DNA of 64,000 nt, from NCBI GenBank assembly GCA_964632355.1, contig CAZWBW010000002.1, positions 1 to 64,000 on the forward strand, written 5' to 3'. How positions within the stretch are numbered: position 1 is the stretch's first letter; the number at the start of each line of letters is the position of its first letter. The position numbers and the translations under genes were made by a program. The notes below the pieces were generated by a model. The model did not search any database. It had not been told where the DNA came from and worked only from the letters and a program-made list of their open reading frames with translations. This stretch comes from JALOAP01 sp964632355. Lineage in GTDB: Bacteria > Chloroflexota > Dehalococcoidia > Tepidiformales > Tepidiformaceae. Below are positions 33,506 to 41,967 of this stretch, piece by piece.

Positions 33506-34116
33506 GCAGCCAGCTCCTCGATGCGCGGTAGCGATTGCGGGTCGGGCGCCACGATGACGAGCCCGGCCGTCCTTCCGTGCCGGTCTTCGAACACCGTGTC
33601 GATCATCGCCACTTCGTTCCCGTGCGAGAGGATCTCCGCGTAAATCGTCTGCACCAGCGCGATCGCCATGTCGTGGACTACCGTCGGCGGGCTCGGGTGG
33701 AGCATCAGGCGCACCTGATCGGCGAGCGCATTCACGAACGCCGACCCGACGATGTTCCCGAGTTCTGCCACCGCGGACTTCGCCAACTCGTCGGGCTCCG
33801 TGGTCGTCCCTACCGGCTGTCCGCACATCAGGTCCACGCACTCGAGGGCCCGCTGCTCAGGGAAGAGCAGCATCACGTGACCCTCCAGGTCACCGGACAT
33901 CCCGAGGTACGCACCGAGGACCATCGCGGTGTCGCCACCAACGGCTGCGCAGGCGTCGGCCCGGGTGCCCAGCCGCACGTTCGGGACGTGGATTCGAACC
34001 TCCTGCCCAACGAGGCCGGTCAGGCCCCGCCCGGCCCGCACAGCTCCGTCCTGCGCGACCGCGGCGAGGACCGCGGTAATTCGTTCGTGTAGCTCAGCCA
34101 TGCCGCCCCCCGTCAC
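33502..34116 (-). CDS. cheC: CheY-P phosphatase CheC
   Basis: A 204-residue CheC-family protein. The active-site helix reads ELAKSAVAELGNIVGSAFVNAL, with the E-x2-N core, followed by LHPSPP, matching the D/S-x3-E-x2-N-x22-P pattern. A second, less clear site can be sought at the C-terminal half. CheC lowers CheY-P and interacts with CheD. GTG 34116 lies in a GTGA overlap with cheA, as in the other junctions of this operon; ATG 34101 is an alternative with a G-rich stretch upstream. Confidence 0.85.
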   Translation of the reverse strand: MTGGGMAELHERITAVLAAVAQDGAVRAGRGLTGLVGQEVRIHVPNVRLGTRADACAAVGGDTAMVLGAYLGMSGDLEGHVMLLFPEQRALECVDLMCGQPVGTTTEPDELAKSAVAELGNIVGSAFVNALADQVRLMLHPSPPTVVHDMAIALVQTIYAEILSHGNEVAMIDTVFEDRHGRTAGLVIVAPDPQSLPRIEELAA

Positions 34117-36173
34117 GCGATCGCCAGCGCAGCCGCGTGGTCAGAGACGAGGCTCGGCATGTCGATGATGAGCCCAAGCGTGCCGTCGCCGAGGATCGTC
34201 GCGCCGGAGAGCCCCTTCCGCGTCCCGATGAGGTCGCCGAGCGTCTTCACGACCACGTCCTGCTCTCCGAGCAAGCGGTCGACGAGGAACGCGGCCTGCC
34301 GCTCGCCATGCCTTGCCGCGACGACGAACCGGGGGCCTTCGTGCGTTCGTTCGCGCCGGTCCCCCAGTGCTTCCGCAAGGTCGGCAAGCGGCAGCAGCTT
34401 CCCGCGAAGCCGCAGCATCTGTTGGCCACCAACCAGGTGGATGTCGGCCGTCGACGCCGCAAGGGCCTCGGTAACGGAAACCAGCGGCATCGCGTACACC
34501 GTGCCGTTCGCCACCACCATGAGCGCCTTCGTCGTCGCCAGCGTCAGCGGGAGTTGGATGATGAACTCGCTGCCTTGCCCCGGCGTGCTGTGCACCGTTA
34601 CGTGCCCGTTCAGGCGCTCGATGTTCGTCCGGACGATGTCCATACCGACGCCGCGGCCGGACACGTCCGAGACCGTCTTCGCCGTCGAAAGCCCGGGCAT
34701 GAAGATGTACTGCAGCACCGTCTCCTCGCTCGCCGCTTCGGCCGCTTCCGGGCTCACGAGGCCACGCTCGACCACTTTCTCCCGCAGCTTCCGCGTATCG
34801 ATGCCGCGGCCGTCGTCCTTGATCGAGAGGTAGATGTACGTCTCCTGGTTCCAGGCCGTCACGGTCACGGTGCCCGTTTCGGGCTTCCCGGCTGCGCGCC
34901 GCTCCTCGGGCGACTCGATGCCGTGGTCAACCGCGTTACGGAGGATGTGCACCAGCGGGTCCGAAAGCTCCTCAATCACCGACCGGTCAAGCTCCGTCTC
35001 CTCGCCGGCCGTGACCAGCTCGACCTTCTTGCCACACTTGGCGGCCACGTCGCGAACAACGCGGGGCAGGCGCGTCAGCACCGACCGTACCGGCAGCATC
35101 CGGCTCCGCATGATCTCCTGTTGGAGTTCGTCCGTGATTCGCGCCAGGTGCGACGTGGTCTCCTCGAGGTTTTCGGTGAGTTCCGCCAGCTGCGCGTCTT
35201 TCAGCACATGCGCCAGCTCGTCCTTGATTTGCTGCAGCCGCGTCCGGTCGATGACCAGTTCGCCGACCAGGTTCATTAACCCGTCGAGCCGCTCCACATC
35301 GATGCGAACCGACTGGCTGCCGCGGGACTTTTTCGACGGCGCGGGCGGGGAGTCCTTCTTGACCAGCGACAGCCGGGGCTTCTCCTCCTGCACCACCGGC
35401 GCTGCTTCTTGAGCGGCCGGTTGGTCCTGGCCCTCGTCCTGGACGAACTCCACGCTCACGTCGGGGACCGATTCCAGTGCTCCGCGCAGCTGCTCTTCGG
35501 TCGAGTAGGTGGCCAGCTTTGCGTCCAGCGTGAACTCGGCGCCGCCTGCTTCCACTACCTCCCGCGGCGGTGCCAGCGACACGACCCTGCCCAGTGCATC
35601 GAGTTCCTGCAGCGCCTGGAAGCATCGGATCCCCGGCAGCTGGCAGCCCTCGTCGATTCGAACCCGCACGTGCACAACGGGGCCGTCCGTGTTTTCGCTC
35701 TCCTCGGCTTCGCTCGCGCCCCCAACTGGTTCGACGGCTACAGAATCTGCGGAGGCGGGCGCGTCCGCCGGGCTATCGAGAAGTGCGAGCAACTCCTGTT
35801 CGAGCGGCGAGGGGTCGAGCCCCGAATCGACTTTTGTGACGACCTCCTCGCTCAGCACCCGGAGCGCGTCCAGCCCCGAGAGTAGCGCGTCGACCACCTC
35901 GCGGTCGGGCGTTCGCCGGTTCTGCCGCACGGCGTCGAGTACCGTCTCCATGGCGTGCGTCAGGCTCGCCATCTTCCGGTGGCCGATCGTGGCCGAAGAC
36001 CCCTTGAGCGTGTGGGCCGCACGGAAGATGGCCTGGACAAGCTCAGGGCCCGGTTCGCCTTCGAGCTGAACCAGGGCGGTGTCGAGCAGTTCGAGCTGCT
36101 CCTCAGCTTCCTCGAGGAACAGCTTCAGGTCGTCATCGTCGAGTTCGAATGTGAGCGGGGTTCCCCTGGACAT
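34113..36173 (-). CDS. cheA: Chemotaxis histidine kinase CheA
   Basis: A 686-residue class II histidine kinase. P1 has the phosphorylated His54 (RAAHTLKGSSATIG). A P2-like spacer (about 145-250) comes next, then a dimerisation helix (ERLDGLMNLVGELVIDRTRL), the ATPase with N box HILRNAVDHGIE, G1 DDGRGID, F FMPGLST and G2 GRGVGMDIV, and a CheW-like P5 domain at the end. All catalytic elements are present. The first residues (MSRGTPLTFELDDDD) are acidic. Start ATG 36173, 60 bases after cheW; a small gap without a promoter separates them. Confidence 0.96.
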   Translation of the reverse strand: MSRGTPLTFELDDDDLKLFLEEAEEQLELLDTALVQLEGEPGPELVQAIFRAAHTLKGSSATIGHRKMASLTHAMETVLDAVRQNRRTPDREVVDALLSGLDALRVLSEEVVTKVDSGLDPSPLEQELLALLDSPADAPASADSVAVEPVGGASEAEESENTDGPVVHVRVRIDEGCQLPGIRCFQALQELDALGRVVSLAPPREVVEAGGAEFTLDAKLATYSTEEQLRGALESVPDVSVEFVQDEGQDQPAAQEAAPVVQEEKPRLSLVKKDSPPAPSKKSRGSQSVRIDVERLDGLMNLVGELVIDRTRLQQIKDELAHVLKDAQLAELTENLEETTSHLARITDELQQEIMRSRMLPVRSVLTRLPRVVRDVAAKCGKKVELVTAGEETELDRSVIEELSDPLVHILRNAVDHGIESPEERRAAGKPETGTVTVTAWNQETYIYLSIKDDGRGIDTRKLREKVVERGLVSPEAAEAASEETVLQYIFMPGLSTAKTVSDVSGRGVGMDIVRTNIERLNGHVTVHSTPGQGSEFIIQLPLTLATTKALMVVANGTVYAMPLVSVTEALAASTADIHLVGGQQMLRLRGKLLPLADLAEALGDRRERTHEGPRFVVAARHGERQAAFLVDRLLGEQDVVVKTLGDLIGTRKGLSGATILGDGTLGLIIDMPSLVSDHAAALAIA

Positions 36174-36233
36174 AGCGTGGCCCGCAACCTCCCTCCTGGG
36201 CGCGATGTGGCAACGGGTGCCGGGCGAAGCGAA

Positions 36234-36743
36234 CTACGCGGCCGCAGCCTGCTCGTCGGCCGCGCTGTACATCTCGTGGTCCTCCGAAGGGAGCACGCCT
36301 TCCAGGTCCACCAGCGACACCAGCCGGTCTTCGAGCTTGGCGATACCTCGGATGAACGCGTTCTCCGGCGCTGTCACGATGGCGCTCGGCGGCTCGATCT
36401 GGTCCCCCGGGATCCGCATCACCTCCGAGACCGCGTCCACGATGAGGCCGACCATCCCTTGCTCGCTGTTGACCACCACGATGCGCGTCTCGCCCGTGTG
36501 CTCCCGCACCGGGACGCCGCAACGCCGCCGAAGGTCGATCACCGGTACTACTCGCCCGCGCAGGTTCGTAATACCCTCCACCCAGTCGTCGGCGCCGGGA
36601 ATCGCGGTGATCGCCTGCATCCGCACGATCTCCTGCACGCTCTGGATGTCGAGCGCGTAGTGCTCGTCGCCAAGCCGGAAGATCACCACGTGCTCTTCCT
36701 TCACAGCCTGGGGCGCCTCCTGGGCGTCTGTCTTTGTGCTCAT
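36234..36743 (-). CDS. cheW: Chemotaxis coupling protein CheW
   Basis: A 169-residue adaptor linking receptors to CheA. EEHVVIFRLGDEHYALDIQSVQEI (near 24-47, cited as its FRLGDEHYALDI core), the motif GITNLRGRVVPVIDLRRR and IVDAVSEVMRIP define the CheW fold. ATG 36743 is preferred, with CGGAGGG upstream; an in-frame start eight residues earlier is possible. It is the first gene of the minus-strand operon. Confidence 0.93.
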   Translation of the reverse strand: MSTKTDAQEAPQAVKEEHVVIFRLGDEHYALDIQSVQEIVRMQAITAIPGADDWVEGITNLRGRVVPVIDLRRRCGVPVREHTGETRIVVVNSEQGMVGLIVDAVSEVMRIPGDQIEPPSAIVTAPENAFIRGIAKLEDRLVSLVDLEGVLPSEDHEMYSAADEQAAAA

Positions 36744-36961
36744 CTGGATTCCCTCCGTTCCGGGCATGAAGACCCGCGGCCTGCCTAGACGCTACGGCTG
36801 CCTTGTTCATGCCGGTCATTGGGCGACTTCCCCAATGCCGATGCGGGCTTCCCCGATGTGAAGCTGATGCGGGGATTGACCGCCCCCGACCTAGGGAACC
36901 CCTCTATAGCCCGCCGATATTACCGGTGAGAGAGTTCGCCCTGACGTAGCCCGAGGGGGAG
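36744..36961. promoter_or_regulatory. Divergent cheW/fliM intergenic region with direct repeats
   Basis: CTTCCCCAATG (36827-36837) and CTTCCCCGATG (36848-36858) lie exactly 21 bases apart, and GATGCGGG occurs at 36840-36847 and 36866-36873. A short inverted pair CATTGGG/CCCCAATG frames the first copy. TTGACC (36876-36881) is present, but its distance to TCTATA (36903-36908) is too long for a normal promoter. The repeats could bind a regulator that acts on both operons. Confidence 0.35.
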
Positions 36962-38002
36962 ATGGCAGACAACGCAGTTCTCAGCCAACGCGAAATTGAT
37001 GCGCTCCTGAACGCGGAGCTCGATGACTTCGAGCCCGAAACGATCGCCGCTGTCACCGCCCAGCCGCTCAAGGAGACCGGACGCCGCATCAAGCCGTACG
37101 ACTTCCGGCACCCGGAGAAGCTCTCGAAAGAGCAGGTGCGCGCCCTGCAGACCATCCAGCAGGGCGTGGCTGGCGCGTTGGCGCAGGCGTTCTCCACACG
37201 GCTCCGCTCACACGTCGAGGCCCGCCTGAGCGCCCTCGAACGCGGTATCTACGACGAGTACGTCAACCAGATCGGCAGCCAGTCCATCGTCCTCATCATC
37301 GACATGAGCCCGCTCCAGGGGTACGCCGTGGCGGCCTTTGGCCTCGATGTCGGCTTCTCGTTCATCGACCGCCTCCTGGGTGGGAAGGGCCGCAGCCATC
37401 CCCGGTCGCTCGAACGCGACCTCACCGATATCGAGACCGCCCTGCTCCGGCACATCGGCGCCGACATCTCTCGCGCCCTCGTCGAGCCATGGGCCCGCGT
37501 TGTGGAGCTCGAACCTTCCGTCACCGATCTCGCCGTCGGCCCGCAGGTGATGCACGTCGTGCCGCCGTCCGAGTTCGTCCTGACTGCCTGGTACGAGGTT
37601 CGCTTCGCCGACCAGACTGGCGGCATCTCGCTCTGCTTCCCGCTCACCATCCTCGAAGAGGTGCTCCCGAAGCTCAGCGGGCACTCGCTTTTCGAAGGGC
37701 GCCCCCGGCGGAAGCCCGGTGAACCGTCGCGCATCCGGCACGACCAGCTCATGCCCGTTCCCGTGACGGTACGAGCGGTCCTCGGCGATGCTCGCCTACC
37801 CGCCGGCGATCTGCTCACGCTCAAGCCCGGCGATGTCATCCTGCTCCACCAGCGCGTCGACGAGCCCCTGCGCTTGCGCGTCGGCGACTGCGAACGCTTC
37901 GCCGGGTTCGCTGGTACCCATGGCCGTCACATGGCCCTACAGCTTTCGGGGTTGGTTGACGACGATGGATTGGTGAGAGCCTTTGAGGATGTTGCGCCGT
38001 GA
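36962..38002 (+). CDS. fliM: Flagellar switch protein FliM
   Basis: A 346-residue switch protein. The N-terminal CheY-P binding peptide is intact (VLSQREIDALLN, 6-17), the middle CheC-like domain includes IDRLLGGKG and LTDIETALLRHI, and the C-terminal SpoA domain (about 265-335) has LKPGDVILLHQ. FliM receives CheY-P at the motor. It starts a three-gene plus-strand run with an unknown gene and cheX; ATG 36962 is preceded by AGGGGGAG. No other flagellar gene lies in the window. Confidence 0.93.
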   Translation: MADNAVLSQREIDALLNAELDDFEPETIAAVTAQPLKETGRRIKPYDFRHPEKLSKEQVRALQTIQQGVAGALAQAFSTRLRSHVEARLSALERGIYDEYVNQIGSQSIVLIIDMSPLQGYAVAAFGLDVGFSFIDRLLGGKGRSHPRSLERDLTDIETALLRHIGADISRALVEPWARVVELEPSVTDLAVGPQVMHVVPPSEFVLTAWYEVRFADQTGGISLCFPLTILEEVLPKLSGHSLFEGRPRRKPGEPSRIRHDQLMPVPVTVRAVLGDARLPAGDLLTLKPGDVILLHQRVDEPLRLRVGDCERFAGFAGTHGRHMALQLSGLVDDDGLVRAFEDVAP

Positions 38003-38349
38003 GCAGCACAATTCCCGTCCGAACGGTCCTCATGTCCGCCGATATCAAGAACGGCGGCACAGGCTTCCACCGTCTTGAGTACAAGGTCGACCACGGCCGT
38101 GGGCGCATGTCCATGGTCACGGTGCTGATCTCCCAGGACGCCCACCGGAAGTTGGCCAGCCAGCTCACGCGCGCCCGCCTCCCTGTGATCGAAAAGTCCC
38201 AGCTCCTCAAGACATGGGCCCGCTGGGTTATCGCAATGCGACTCGAGGACGACGGGATCCTGCCCCGCACCCTCACCATCACCGCCAGCGATCTCGACGA
38301 CTTTGGCGCCTATGCCGTCGACCTTGGACGTCACCTCCGCGCCAGCTAA
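37999..38349 (+). CDS. Unknown 116-residue protein between fliM and cheX
   Basis: No family was recognised. GTG 37999 overlaps the fliM stop by four bases, so it is co-translated. The product is mixed alpha/beta with a basic centre (SQDAHRKLASQLTRARLP) and no membrane segment or known motif. Its place between a switch protein and a CheC-type phosphatase suggests a role in motor or switch signalling. Codon use is like its neighbours. Confidence 0.65.
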   Translation: MSSTIPVRTVLMSADIKNGGTGFHRLEYKVDHGRGRMSMVTVLISQDAHRKLASQLTRARLPVIEKSQLLKTWARWVIAMRLEDDGILPRTLTITASDLDDFGAYAVDLGRHLRAS

Positions 38350-38377
38350 TCCCACCATTCGTACGAAAGGGTCACCG

Positions 38378-38899
38378 ATGCACGCGAAAGTCACCGTCGA
38401 CGAGGCAGCCCGCCATGCCGCGGATGCTCCAGAGAACGCTCGCCTTGAACTGGTTGCCCCGTTTGTTGAGGCCGCGGCCCGCGTACTCATGCAGGAATGC
38501 GGTGAAGTCGTCACCAAGGGCAAGCTCCACCGGGTTCGCTCGCCCCAGACCAGCAACGACGTGAGCGTCCTCATCGCGGTAACCGGCGGGGTCGCGGGGC
38601 TGGTCATCTACTCGATGTCTCGCGAGACGGCCATCGGGTTCGCGGAGCGCATGATCGGCGAACCCGTCTCCGAGATGGATGAACTCGCACAGAGCGCCAT
38701 CGCCGAGCTTGCGAACATGATCACGGGCCAGGCCAGCATCGGGCTCGAAACCAACGGCTACCCCAGCGACATGTCTCCGCCGGTGCTGCTCCTTGGGCAT
38801 GGCAGTTCGATCGCCACGTTCAACCTCACGCGGCTGGTGGTACCGCTGGTCGTCAGCTTCGGCGAATTCTCCATCGACATCGCGATCAAGGAAGTCTAG
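38378..38899 (+). CDS. cheX: CheX-type CheY-P phosphatase
   Basis: A 173-residue CheC/CheX-fold protein with one active helix: ELAQSAIAELANMITGQASI (E-x2-N core) followed by YPSDMSPP, matching the phosphatase pattern, in the single-site form of CheX. CheX dimers dephosphorylate CheY-P. ATG 38378 is preceded by GAAAGGG. Together with CheC, the operon has two phosphatases of this fold. Confidence 0.87.
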   Translation: MHAKVTVDEAARHAADAPENARLELVAPFVEAAARVLMQECGEVVTKGKLHRVRSPQTSNDVSVLIAVTGGVAGLVIYSMSRETAIGFAERMIGEPVSEMDELAQSAIAELANMITGQASIGLETNGYPSDMSPPVLLLGHGSSIATFNLTRLVVPLVVSFGEFSIDIAIKEV

Positions 38900-38958
38900 G
38901 CGGGGATACGCTGCCTTCGGCACCGAAGCCACCGCTATGCCGTTCGGACACGGCGACG

Positions 38959-38964
38959 TAGGAT
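38959..38964 (+). promoter_or_regulatory. -10-like TAGGAT, leaderless arrangement
   Basis: TAGGAT ends six bases before the ATG at 38971 and no ribosome binding site lies between. Confidence 0.4.
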
Positions 38965-38970
38965 GGTCCC

Positions 38971-39225
38971 ATGGCAGCTCGTCAACCTCGCCGCCGCCGG
39001 CGTTCCGTCCCGGCCGCCGCGCTTCCGCGCCCGACCGCCGCTGCGCCTACCACGGACCAAACCCCGGCGCCGGCGCCCGCCACCACATCGCGCCGCCGCA
39101 CACCAGCGGTGCCCGAGCACCACATCACGACCGATTACAGCTACGTCCGGAAGGATCTCCTGGTGATCGCCGGCGTGAGCGTCGTGTCGCTCGGCTTCGT
39201 GGTGGCGATGTCGTTCGTTCTCTAG
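38971..39225 (+). CDS. Small tail-anchored membrane protein, 84 residues
   Basis: The first 50 residues are basic and rich in Pro, Ala and Thr (QPRRRRRSVPAAALPRP, TPAPAPATTSRRR) and probably disordered. The last 20 (LLVIAGVSVVSLGFVVAMSFVL) form a single membrane segment, so the protein would be anchored by its C-terminus. No family was recognised. The ATG follows a TANNNT hexamer by six bases. It is followed by a convergent zinc-finger membrane protein gene. Confidence 0.6.
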   Translation: MAARQPRRRRRSVPAAALPRPTAAAPTTDQTPAPAPATTSRRRTPAVPEHHITTDYSYVRKDLLVIAGVSVVSLGFVVAMSFVL

Positions 39226-39259
39226 TCCGAACTTCGCGTAGTTCCCGGGTGCTCGCTGG

Positions 39260-39757
39260 CTAGAACCGGCTCAGGTTCTGGTAGCACAGGTACACGCCGA
39301 TGCCCGCCGCAACGAGCCCGTACAGGGCGATGTTGAATGGCACGAACAGCAGCGTCATCCCCCACGCAATCGCAATGCCGCCCGCAGCCAGCCATGCCAC
39401 CACCGGACCGCGCTTGCGGCCGGTTGCGAAGTCCATCGCTTTCGTGAACGCCCACGAGAGGCCCGCGCCGAGGAAGATGCTGAAGAAGCCCACGGTGAAC
39501 GGCAGTAGCACGAAGCCCCAGATGAGGCCCATCACGATGCCGCCGACGATCGCAGCGGCGGTCGCCTTCACCACATGCGTAGTGTCCAGCGAGTAGATGG
39601 GATTCTTCAGCGTCTTCGCGCAGTCCTTGCAGCGCGCTCCAACCGGTGACTGAACCAGGCAGCGTGGGCAGATTGGTGTTTCGCAGCGGCTACACCGCAG
39701 CGCAGTCTCGACGCCCGGGTCGCGGGGGCACTGAACGACCGTCGTCACCGGCGACAT
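39260..39757 (-). CDS. B-box-like zinc-finger membrane protein
   Basis: A 165-residue protein. The N-terminal 45 residues hold a Cys-rich module (CPRDPG, RCSRCETPICPRCL, GARCKDC) as in the zinc-binding headers of small bacterial membrane proteins. Three to four hydrophobic segments follow (about 64-87, 88-106, 118-135, 138-155), with a basic loop ATGRKRGP. Related proteins are common in Chloroflexota and actinobacteria, with no known function. ATG 39757 is preceded by AAAGGAC. Confidence 0.72.
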   Translation of the reverse strand: MSPVTTVVQCPRDPGVETALRCSRCETPICPRCLVQSPVGARCKDCAKTLKNPIYSLDTTHVVKATAAAIVGGIVMGLIWGFVLLPFTVGFFSIFLGAGLSWAFTKAMDFATGRKRGPVVAWLAAGGIAIAWGMTLLFVPFNIALYGLVAAGIGVYLCYQNLSRF

Positions 39758-39834
39758 AACCAGTCCTTTCTCGAAGCGCGCAGGACTGGTACAGCCCTCC
39801 GCTCCGTCGATCGTACCTCGCCCGGGTAAAGATG

Positions 39835-40281
39835 CTACTGCGCGGGCGTATCGTCCACCGCCACCAGCGCGAACGAGATCACACCCTCCGCCGCGACCTT
39901 CCCATCGACGGTCGCACGGACGCTCCCCTTGCCCAGCGGCCCACGCATCTTGTCGAGTGTGAACTCCAGCCTGAGCTGATCGCCCGGCACCACCGGCCGC
40001 CGGAATCGCATGTTTTCGATGCCGCCGAACATCGGCAGCTTCCCGCTCGCATCCACATCCTTCAGCAACGCAACCGCGGCAACCTGCGCGAGCGCCTCCA
40101 CGATGAGCACGCCGGGCATCACCTTCCGCCCGGGGAAGTGACCTTCGAAGAACCACTCGTTGGCGGTCACATTCTTGATGCCGGTCGCGCTTTTGCCCGG
40201 CTCGATTTCCTCGATCCGGTCGACAAGGAGGAAGGGGTAGCGGTGGGGGATGATCGCCTCGATAGCCTGAACGTCGAGCAT
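39835..40281 (-). CDS. fabZ: 3-hydroxyacyl-ACP dehydratase FabZ
   Basis: A 148-residue hot-dog dehydratase of type II fatty acid synthesis. The active site is His48 in [12 protein letters not shown] and Glu62 in VEALAQ, and [13 protein letters not shown] (11-23) is the family start. No other fab or lpx gene is near. In bacteria without lipid A it serves fatty acid elongation. ATG at 40281. Confidence 0.94.
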   Translation of the reverse strand: MLDVQAIEAIIPHRYPFLLVDRIEEIEPGKSATGIKNVTANEWFFEGHFPGRKVMPGVLIVEALAQVAAVALLKDVDASGKLPMFGGIENMRFRRPVVPGDQLRLEFTLDKMRGPLGKGSVRATVDGKVAAEGVISFALVAVDDTPAQ

Positions 40282-40336
40282 GTTCAGATTGTCGGACTGC
40301 GAGCCATCCCTGTCGAACTGAGACGGGCGCCGAACG

Positions 40337-41200
40337 TCAGGCCCTCACAGGGCGCCCGGTATCGACGCATTTGCTTTCGAGGAACGCCACAAACGCGTCG
40401 ACAGCCTCGTCCGGGAACGGGATGTCGCCGATCTCGCGGTCGTCCGGGTTGCCCAGGCCGTGGTAGTCGCTTCCGCCCGACATCGCGAGCCCGAGCCGTT
40501 CGGCGAGCTGCCGCATCGCCTCCACAGTCTCGGCGTCGTAGTGCTTGTAGTACACCTCGAGCCCGTCGAGTCCCCATTCGGCGAGCTGCGCAACGAGTTC
40601 GGGATAGTCCTCGCCCATGAAGATGGCGTGCGCGCAGAACACCACGCCACCAGCGTCGTGTACCCGCGCAATTGCTTCCTCCGGCGAAAGCTTCTCCCGG
40701 TTCACATCCGCTGGTTTGCCGTTGCCCAGCCAGAGGTCGAACGCCTCCTGCACCGAACTCACGTAGCCGGCCTCTACCAGCGCCCGGGCGACGTGTGGAC
40801 GCCCAACCGTTGCCTCGCCCGCGATTTCGAACACGCGGTTCACATCGAGCGGCATCCCATGCGACGCGAGGATGTCGACGATCTTCTGCGTGCGGCCGAT
40901 GCGCCCCTCCCGCTGCGACGCGAGAAACTCCTGCAGGGGCTGGTGATTCACATCGAAACCGAAGGCGAGCAGGTGGGTGTCTATCGGCCCCATGTCGGTG
41001 CTCAGTTCCAGCCCCGGGATGAGCCGCAGGCCCAGCCGATCCGCGGCTGCTTTCGCTTCCGCGTACCCCTCGGTCGTGTCGTGGTCGGTCAGCGACAGTA
41101 CCCGGACCCCGCGCTTCGCCGCCGTCTCCATCACCCATGTGGGCGAATGCACCCCGTCTGAGGCAGTGCTGTGCAGGTGAAAGTCCCCCTTGGCGCCCAT
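40337..41200 (-). CDS. PHP-domain phosphoesterase (RNase AM/YciV type)
   Basis: A 287-residue metal-dependent phosphoesterase. [10 protein letters not shown] (7-16), [10 protein letters not shown] (37-46), PGLELST, FCAHAIF and SGGSDYHG supply the metal-binding His and Asp residues of a PHP domain. The middle insertion (about 90-150) matches the YciV/TrpH family, which trims 5' ends of rRNA and degrades 3',5'-phosphorylated nucleosides. It is the last gene of the rny-ymdB run, overlapping ymdB by one base, which fits a role in RNA turnover. Confidence 0.87.
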   Translation of the reverse strand: MGAKGDFHLHSTASDGVHSPTWVMETAAKRGVRVLSLTDHDTTEGYAEAKAAADRLGLRLIPGLELSTDMGPIDTHLLAFGFDVNHQPLQEFLASQREGRIGRTQKIVDILASHGMPLDVNRVFEIAGEATVGRPHVARALVEAGYVSSVQEAFDLWLGNGKPADVNREKLSPEEAIARVHDAGGVVFCAHAIFMGEDYPELVAQLAEWGLDGLEVYYKHYDAETVEAMRQLAERLGLAMSGGSDYHGLGNPDDREIGDIPFPDEAVDAFVAFLESKCVDTGRPVRA

Positions 41201-41967
41201 CAGCCCACCATCCTGTCACAACGTTCGATGCGTACTGCCCGGCGGGTCGCAGGGTCGGCTTCGATGAAGACGCCGTTCACCACCGCGGGACCCTTTGCGG
41301 CCGGCAGGCGCGTCGGCATCTGTGTCAGGAACCGGCGAAGCACCGCGTCGACCTCGTCGCCGATGACCGAATCCCGCGCCCCGCACATGCCGGCGTCACT
41401 GCAGTACGCCGTCCCCCGCGGCAGCACCCGGTGGTCGGCCGTCGGGACATGTGTATGCGTTCCGACCACCGCCGTCACGCGCCCGTCGAGGTACCAGCCC
41501 ATCGCCTGCTTCTCGCTCGTCGCCTCCGCATGCAGGTCGACGAAGATGAACTGGTTCGGGTCGATCGTTGCGAGCACCCGGTCCATCGCGCGGAAGGGAT
41601 CGTCGTATTCGCCGCCCATGAAGGTCCGGCCAATCACGTTCACCACCGTGAGGTCCCCCACGGTCGCGACGCCATGGCCCGGTACCCCTTCCGGATAGTT
41701 GATCGGGCGGAGGATGGTGGGCGTCGAATCGAGGTAGTCGTAGATCTCGCGGTGCTGGAACGTGTGGTTCCCGCCCGAAATCACGTCCACCCCGCACGCG
41801 AACAGCTCGTCCGCCTGGGCCGGCATGATGCCGCGCCCGCCAGCGGAGTTCTCGCCGTTCACCACCACGTAGTCCAGTTCGAGTTCCCGCCGGAGTTGCG
41901 GGACGACCTGCCGTACCGCGTTTCGTCCCGCGCTTCCGACGACATCACCAAGGAAAAGTAAACGCAT
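41200..41967 (-). CDS. ymdB: YmdB-type metallophosphoesterase
   Basis: A 255-residue enzyme of TIGR00282. LFLGDVVGSAGRNAV (4-18), VVNGENSAGG, GGNHTFQHREI, FVDLHAEATSEK and VVGTHTHVPTAD give the metal ligands of a calcineurin-like fold. In Bacillus, YmdB is a cyclic phosphodiesterase whose gene follows rny, as here; it affects RNA decay and biofilm genes. Its ATG is directly adjacent to the rny stop codon. No membrane segment or signal peptide. Confidence 0.93.
   Translation of the reverse strand: MRLLFLGDVVGSAGRNAVRQVVPQLRRELELDYVVVNGENSAGGRGIMPAQADELFACGVDVISGGNHTFQHREIYDYLDSTPTILRPINYPEGVPGHGVATVGDLTVVNVIGRTFMGGEYDDPFRAMDRVLATIDPNQFIFVDLHAEATSEKQAMGWYLDGRVTAVVGTHTHVPTADHRVLPRGTAYCSDAGMCGARDSVIGDEVDAVLRRFLTQMPTRLPAAKGPAVVNGVFIEADPATRRAVRIERCDRMVG

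Noticed and set aside
36876..36908. Sigma-70 promoter TTGACC...TCTATA for fliM
   Set aside because: The spacing of 21 bases is too long for a normal promoter, so it is not called, although either hexamer may take part.
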